64,000 bases of DNA, taken from NCBI GenBank assembly GCA_015680685.1, contig MNCI01000271.1:93626-157625 (forward strand), read 5' to 3'. The first letter of the stretch is position 1; every line of letters begins with the position of its first letter. This stretch comes from Gnetum montanum (taxonomy: Eukaryota > Streptophyta > Gnetopsida > Gnetales > Gnetaceae). The notes beneath the pieces are model-generated. The model saw only the letters and a program-made list of their open reading frames with translations. It ran no database searches and was not told where the DNA came from. A program made the translations under genes and the position numbers. Below, piece by piece: positions 58,110 through 64,000 of the stretch.

Positions 58110-60170
58110 TATGTGGCAATACTGGTTTGGAATATGGACTGGAGGAGATACCCTACCTAGCTCCATTCAGATCTAAAGGGTCATCTAGGATCAAGACAAT
58201 GAAATATTAATAGCTCCCATTACCAAACGAGAGCCTTTAGAAATCATGAGATCTCTAAAGACAGATAGGGCCTCGGGACTAGATCGTTGGCCAGTATAGT
58301 TCTTTAGAGAATTTTATGAGCTTCTAGGGAACAATATTGTAGACACCTTCAATCTCATGCTTCAATGAGGACAGGTCAAGCACAAAATTAATTGCTCAAG
58401 AATTGTGCTCATATAAAAAATCCCTCATCTTACTGAGCTAGGCCACTTTAGACTGATAGGATTATGCAATACATTGCTCAAACTATTCACAAAGATCCTA
58501 GTCATGAAGCTACAACCGTTGATGCCTTCCCTAGTGGGCATCCAACAAGTTGGATTTGTCAAGGGGAGGTATATTTAGGATCAGATATTGTTGCTATAGG
58601 AGATCATACACTCTATATAGAAACCCAAATTCTCAAGTATGTGCATTAAACTGAACATAGCTAAGGCATATGATATGTTATATTGGGGCTTCCTCAAGGA
58701 CATTATGCTATGAAAAGGGCTTCACCCAAGGTTCATAGACTTATGAATAAACCTTTCGGCTATTGGGACATACTCTTTTGACATTAATGGATGGTTGTGG
58801 GGGTTTTCCTCCTTGCATAGGGGACTACACCAAGGGTCATCCCTCACTATACCTATTTATCATAGCCATGAACACTATGAACTCATACTGCAAGCTAGAA
58901 GGAGTTTGTGGATTGATCATTGAGGGGATTACTTGCATTATTGAATTCTATGCAGATGATACGATATTGGTCACTAGGGTGGTAGTGCCATAGGCAAAGG
59001 TCGTGGCCAGAGCCCTCCAAAGAATGTCCCAAGAGATTGATCTTACTATTAATTGGGACAAATTTTTAGCACACTTTTGTATAGACGTGATAGTTAAAGG
59101 AAAAATATACCGTATGATGGGAATTCTACAGGGGTCTCTTCGAGACTTGTACTTGGGGATGTTCATGTTTGCATGGAATCAAAAGGTGCCATGGATTCAT
59201 CGAATCCAAAATATTCAAACTTGGGTGCAACACCGAACCTCTCACTTCCTCACAAGGAAAGGGTAGATGTTACTGGGATCTTTGGTTCTTTCTACCATGG
59301 GCATATTTATTGTTTTGGTAGCGGTACCCTCCCAAGGGGTTATCACCGAAGTGGACCAAATCATCTGAAACTTCATATGGTTGAAGTAAATATTACCCAT
59401 GCAATGCAGCTACACAAGACTCCCACCTGTGGTGAAATCTCTACTTGTATGCTCAAAAGTTGATATAGATGCGGGTTCTAGGGGTGCCATCGCAAGAAAC
59501 AATGAAATATAAATATCTTGTGGCCTAGGGGTGGAATAGTGTTTTAAAGGGCTGCCTACTCGAGAAAATTAAGTGTTTCATATGGCTCATAATTCAAAGA
59601 GGGCTTCGGGTTCCAACCTTGCTCTGGGAATGCAATCTCCCAATAAATGATAATTGCCCCCTTTGACACGATGCCATAGAAACTAGACAACATGACATCT
59701 ACTTTTGCCTGTTTTCTAAAGTGGTCTAGATAGCTTTGGACATCACACCTACATAGTAGCTGTGTGGTGACTCTTCGGCTAGCACAACGCTTTGGGCCCT
59801 CTGGCAAGCAAGGAATGACTTGATATTGCATGCCTTTCCACTTTCATTGTTGAAACAAATTGCTCTACATGCCCATAAGCTTGGAAGGAAGCTATGATGG
59901 CAATGGAGGTTACCCCAACTTTCAAGCCTGATTGTGAGAGCTTCAGGTGTAACTAGGCACTATGGAGCACGGTGGTGTGGATGGGGTGGGGCGAATACCT
60001 CTACCTTCTCAACAGTGACCTTGACCTCTTCGATGCACTGTTCTATACATGATGGAGGGGAGACTCTACTACCTTCCACAATATATGTATTCAACTTACT
60101 AAAATGACCATCGCGGAGTATTTGAGCTTGCTAGCCACAAGGGAGATTGTGTTGCCCACGGAGTAGGGGC
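58110..60170 (+). pseudogene. LINE A8 ORF2, RT part
   Basis: RT blocks: ASGLDRWPV, FREFYELLGNNIVDTFNLML, INCSRIVLI, FRLIGLCNTLLKLFTKIL, GIQQVGFVKGRYI, FSSMCIKLNIAKAYDML, GLHQGSSL, and an intact catalytic FYADDTILVTRVV near 58943. Then EIDLTINWDKFLAHF and LYLGMFMFAWNQKVPW. Stops throughout. Confidence 0.85.
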
Positions 60171-61350
60171 TCCAAGACTCTAAAGGTTTCTTTGTTGGGC
60201 TAGTCCCAAAAACAGGAGTGGCCAAGTTTCCAAATTGGCTCTCTCTCTGTTGTGGTAGAAGGTGGCGGAGCTTGTTGAATGATATTTTGTTTTGTTAGGT
60301 AATGTGTGGAAGTTGCAGGGCACACACTTTGATTTCCTTCACTGCATGCAGCTAGGGTGACTAGCGAACTTACCAAAATTCTTCTTGTGTCCTTTTTTTG
60401 GGTAGCACAACCACTCTAGGGAAGAAGGGAATGCCACTCTAGCCAGATTCTATCTTTGTATTAGGTAGCACAAACACTAGAGTTGTTGCTAGTGAAACCC
60501 TCCTCTTATAGTGTGGTCTATGAATGATGGGGACTGACATAGGATGGAGAGTCCTCGGGCTTAGCACAAGTGGTTGTGGAGGTGTTTTGGGGGTGTTGGA
60601 GGAGGGGGTGTGGAGAACCCACTAGGACTAGGGAGAGCTTTGGTTGGTAGGCCTCAACTACTATCTACTAGCTGAGCTTCAGGGAACAACTCTAGATGGC
60701 CAAGGATCAAATCCATTGGGAGCTGCAATGTAAGTTTGAGGTTGACCTTTGTAGGGTCATTGCTGAGGTTGAGGCCAAGGTGAAAGTGGAGAAACAAGCA
60801 TGGTGACATGAACATGAGGCCACATCTAGGTGGCAACAAGAAGAGCTGCAACTCAATGAAGCTGCGGAGGAGGAACGATGCTAGATGAAGTTAAAGGATG
60901 TCACCTTTAGAAGTGCAATGGAGGACTAGCTTTGGGAGAAAATCAGTGAAGACCTATGCCAAGCGGAACAGGAGTAGCTCAGAAGAGAGGAGGAGGAGGA
61001 GGAGTAGCAGTAGACCAAGGTGTTCTTGGAGAAGCAATAGATGAAGATAAATTAGGATACAACACAAGAGTCTAACACTTCATGGGAAAGTACCCATACA
61101 TGGTCATCAAGATCAATTACAATGCTTTATGGGCTAGGTTGTGGAGGTTTATTCAGATTGCATTTAGGAGGCTCTAGCTAGACAAGGCCACAAACCTGGA
61201 GGAATCGCTAGAAAGCAACGGGAGGAGCAATGCAAAGAATTTTAGGAGGTTGTGACATTCGTTGCATCAGACCATTACAAGGCCATCTTGGACGTGGCCC
61301 ACTTATAGGAAAGGCCATGGTGTCCTTGCACTAGACTTCCTAGACCCATT
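60171..61350 (+). pseudogene. LINE A8 ORF2-trailing module (unknown function)
   Basis: ORF2 reads through TREIVLPTE, one TAG, GLQDSKGFFVGLVPKTGVAK, then with one shift VAELVE, a stop, YFVLLGNVWKLQGTHFDFLH and LANLPKFFL. Glu-rich coiled-coil sequence follows (about 60680-61040). At about 61110-61215 comes YNALWARLWRFIQIAFRRL and LDKATNLEE, then TFVASDHYKAILDVAHL and ERPWCPC. Matches A3-A5 and A7 block by block. Confidence 0.65.
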
Positions 61351-61804
61351 TGATGGTGAAGTTCACAAGAACTAAGAGGGGCTGTCCATTGTGGGCCATG
61401 AATTTCTTGGGTTTTGGATTTGAAAGTAGCATTTCTGAGAATCTGGGAATTGGGCAATTTTGTATTTTCCCTTGTTGCGGGACTTTGAGATATGTCTCTC
61501 TGTTGTCCAATTTTTGCTTTTACATCTTGCCTCCCTTTTGGGGGTGTTTCGCCCCACTTGGGGGGTGTTCATAGCCTGAGGAGTTTTACCCCCAAATTAG
61601 GGATTATCTCCCCTAGTGTGGCCACTTTCAAGGCGTTCATACCCCCTCATCTTTGTATATGTTTTTAAATTTTAAAGATATATACCTAACCTTTCAGTAA
61701 TGTTTTTTAAAAACCATGAAACCAACAAACTCCAACATAAACTTTTGACTTCTAACCACCTGGGAACATGATATTAATTTCAAACTTAAAAACTAAAGAC
61801 TAAA

Positions 61805-62112
61805 TGTAGGAACATGTTTTTTTGTAGTTATTTAGAAAAGTAGAGAAATTGAATTTTTATTCCCTGATGAATCGAGTGTTGCAATGATCCCATTTTATAC
61901 ATGAATATGGACACTAGTTTTAGAAGGAATAATCAGAAATCCTTATTATGGGAAAAACAAATCACCATAAAATCAAGAACCATAATATTAGGAAATTTGT
62001 CTAATCTAAAAAGCTGGAATTGGAATATGACAACAAATCCCATTAAATTAGGAAACTACCAATAAGAATTATAGCTGTAAACAACCCTTAAAAATTGATC
62101 CAGATTTCCACA
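61805..62112 (-). repeat. Copia 2 3' LTR, 308 bp
   Basis: Starts TGTAGGAACATG and ends GATTTCCACA on the plus strand, so TG...CA ends with TGT/ACA inverted. A short LTR, typical of Copia. Confidence 0.8.
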
Positions 62113-62127
62113 CTCCCCCTCAAGCTG
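62113..62127 (-). other. Copia 2 polypurine tract
   Basis: The minus strand reads GCTTGAGGGGGAG directly before the LTR, the classic plant Copia polypurine tract that primes plus-strand DNA. Confidence 0.85.
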
Positions 62128-63900
62128 GGTTGCAGATGTTGAGAAGGCCAAGCTTGGATCGAGGTTCTCCCAAGGTAGTTCTGGGAAGAGCCTTGGTTAG
62201 GATGTCAATTGTTTGATTTGTGGTAGGAACATAATCAATTGAGATCATCCCCTCTTCTATCTTTTCTTTGATGAAGTGCCTGTCTATCTCCACATGTTTT
62301 GTTCAATCATGATGTATTGGGTCCTTGGCTATGCTAATAGTTGCTTGATTCTCGCAAAAAAATCTGATGGAATTTGTAATTTGGATTTTGAGCTAATGCA
62401 ATAGTCTCTTTAGCCATATTCCTTCACATATCCCTTGTGCCATAGCTCTGAATTCTGCCTTAGCATTGTTACGAGCTACTACAGGTTGTTTATTGCTCCT
62501 CTAGGTGATGAGATTTCCAAAGACAAAGGTATAGTATCTTGATGTTGATCTTCTATTTGTCTTGGAGCTTGCCCAGTTAGCATCTGTAAATATCTTGATA
62601 TCTTTGGTTGGTGTCTACTTGAAGTAGAGACCTTCACTAGGGCCACCTTTTAGATACCTTAGAATTTGGAACACTTTGCTCATGTGTTCTTTAGTTGGGA
62701 TGTTCATGAATTGACTAACAACATTAACTGAGAAAGCAATACCAGGTTTGGTATGAGAAAGATCAAGAAGTTTCCCAACAAGCCTATGAAACCTCCCCTT
62801 GTCCACTGATGGACTTTTTTCATCTGAATTTGACTTCTTGTCTACTGGAATGTCAGTCGACTTACACTGAAGCATTCCAGTTTCCTTGAGTAAGTCTAGA
62901 ACATATTTACGTTGTGAGACTGAAATGCCCATTTTTGATCTTCCTATTTGCTTTTTAAGGAAATATTTGAGATTTCCCATGTCCTTTATCTCAAATTCTT
63001 TAGCAAGGAAGTTCTTTAGGGTGGCTATTTCTCTTTCATCATTCCCAGTCATGATGATATCATCAACATAAACAATAACGATGGATGTTCTACCTTTAGA
63101 AGAGTGCTTGACAAACATAGTATGATCCATTTGGCATTGTGAATAGCCGTGTCTCTTTATAGTCTTTTCAAATCGATCAAACCATGCATGTGGAGATTGT
63201 TTAAGACCATAAAGAGATTTCTTCAGTTTGCATACTTTGTTGACATTTTCTACAAACTTTATACCTGGTGGAATGTCCATGTAAACTTCCTCTTCAAGAT
63301 CTCCATTCAAGAATGCATTTTTAATGTCCAATTTGTGTAGAGGGCAATTAAGATTAGTTGCAAGGGACAAAAGGACTCAGATGGTATTTAAGTTGGCAAC
63401 TGGTGTGAAAGTTTCCTAGTAATCAATTCCATTAGATTGTGTAAAGCCCTTGGCCACAAAGTGAGCTTTCTATCTTTCAATACTTCCATTTGCCTTGTAT
63501 TTAATAGTGAAGATCCATTTACATTTGACAATATTTTTCCCTTCTGGTAGCTCGACTAAATCCCATGTTCCATTCTTAATTAGAGCATTGATTTCATCAT
63601 CCACCGCTGATTTCCACTCTGGTCTTTGAAGAGCCTCTTGAATATTACTGGGAATTTGAATATTTGTAAGGATCATAGCAAATGCATGATATCCAGGTGA
63701 CAAATTATTGTAGGAAACAAGGTTCTGTATTGGGTGTTTTGTACATGACCTTACCCCTTTCCTTGATGCATTTGGTAAATCCAAAAATTCATCAGAATCA
63801 GGAATTGAATTAGTTACCTGGATGTCGGTCATTCTAGATTGAATCCGGCATATTTTCATGAACAATGCTCAGGTAGAATTATTCTTTCATATTCTTTTGA
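62128..63900 (-). pseudogene. Copia 2 reverse transcriptase and RNase H
   Basis: From the right: NIQEALQRPEWKSAVDDEIN, NGTWDLVELPEGKNIVKCKW, VAKGFTQSNGIDY, then LHKLDIKNAFLNGDLEEEVY, SLYGLKQSPHAWFDRFEKTI, catalytic VYVDDIIMTGND near 63060, LKYFLKKQIGRSK, GISVSQRKYVLDLLKETGM, and RNase H FTDANWASSKTNRRSTS and AKAEFRAMA. The RT Asp pair is intact. At least three stops (two TAG and one TGA between 63370 and 63490) plus one before RNase H make it a pseudogene. Confidence 0.93.
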
Positions 63901-64000
63901 GTTGGTTTCCTTCTTGAGTACACAATGAGCTCTTTGTTTACAGTCTCATGAGGACTTGGTAGTGGACTGAGATTTGGGCTCAGGCTTGATTGAGTGTCTC

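Larger units (their letters stand above)
58110..61715 (+). mobile_element. LINE copy A8, 5'-truncated inside ORF2
   Basis: It begins in the region between endonuclease and RT (YWFGIWTGGDTLPSSIQI aligns with [18 protein letters not shown] of A7), runs through RT and the trailing module, and ends in a 3' UTR with repeated CCCC/GGGG blocks and CTTTCAGTAATG. No clear poly(A) or target duplication. Confidence 0.85.
61805..64000 (-). mobile_element. Copia LTR retrotransposon 2, 3' half, minus strand
   Basis: 3' LTR, polypurine tract, RNase H and RT read in order on the minus strand. Integrase, gag and the 5' LTR lie right of the window. It is a different lineage from Copia 1 (DIKNAFLNGDLEEEVYMDIP rather than [20 protein letters not shown], and an unrelated LTR). 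Confidence 0.93.

Overview
This window is plant nuclear DNA: one slice of a very large, intron-rich gene whose introns are packed with retrotransposons. The host gene runs on the + strand. Seven internal coding exons (1095-1185, 1378-1564, 14649-14736, 26841-26928, 38688-38763, 40434-40501, 56767-56836) join in frame with GT/AG borders. They encode the catalytic core of an RluA-family RNA pseudouridine synthase, close to the plant PUS5 type. The first exons, expected to carry an S4 RNA-binding region, lie left of the window, and the C-terminal exons lie right of it. Five introns are between 1.7 and 16.3 kb. Such introns, with Copia, L1-type and RTE-type elements in them, suggest a gymnosperm (conifer, cycad or Ginkgo-like). 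This is inference; no taxon-specific marker is present.

Region by region. 1-1000: minus-strand LINE ORF1 fragment. 1.1-1.6 kb: exons 1 and 2. Intron 2 (1.6-14.6 kb): AT-rich DNA with SINEs, RTE fragments, a small poly(A) retro-insert and a LINE 3' end. Intron 3 (14.7-26.8 kb): a complete minus-strand Copia element (15871-20798, perfect 5-bp target duplication, 706-base assembly gap), then two minus-strand LINE copies that keep ORF1 and a 3' module but not the endonuclease/RT core. Intron 4 (26.9-38.7 kb): a long LTR (family B) and a GC-rich, nearly full-length LINE (about 29.9-35.8 kb). Intron 5 (38.8-40.4 kb): nothing recognised. Intron 6 (40.5-56.8 kb): an RTE fragment, then a second family-B LTR split by two near-full-length LINEs in opposite, head-to-head orientation. 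After exon 7 (56.8-64 kb): another LINE and the 3' half of a second Copia element.

The L1-type LINE family (called family A here) has ORF1 with DUF4283 and a CCHC knuckle, and ORF2 with endonuclease, RT and zf-RVT. ORF1 and ORF2 overlap as ATGA in two copies. After zf-RVT the copies carry a further conserved protein module that I do not recognise (a YFVQ/WKLQ block, a Glu/Arg-rich coiled-coil stretch, and a helix-like block ending near a DKA motif). It recurs in at least five copies and is the best candidate for something undescribed. No element ORF is intact; premature stops are mostly TAG and TGA, as expected from deamination of methylated cytosine. I saw no tRNA or rRNA gene and no CRISPR array.
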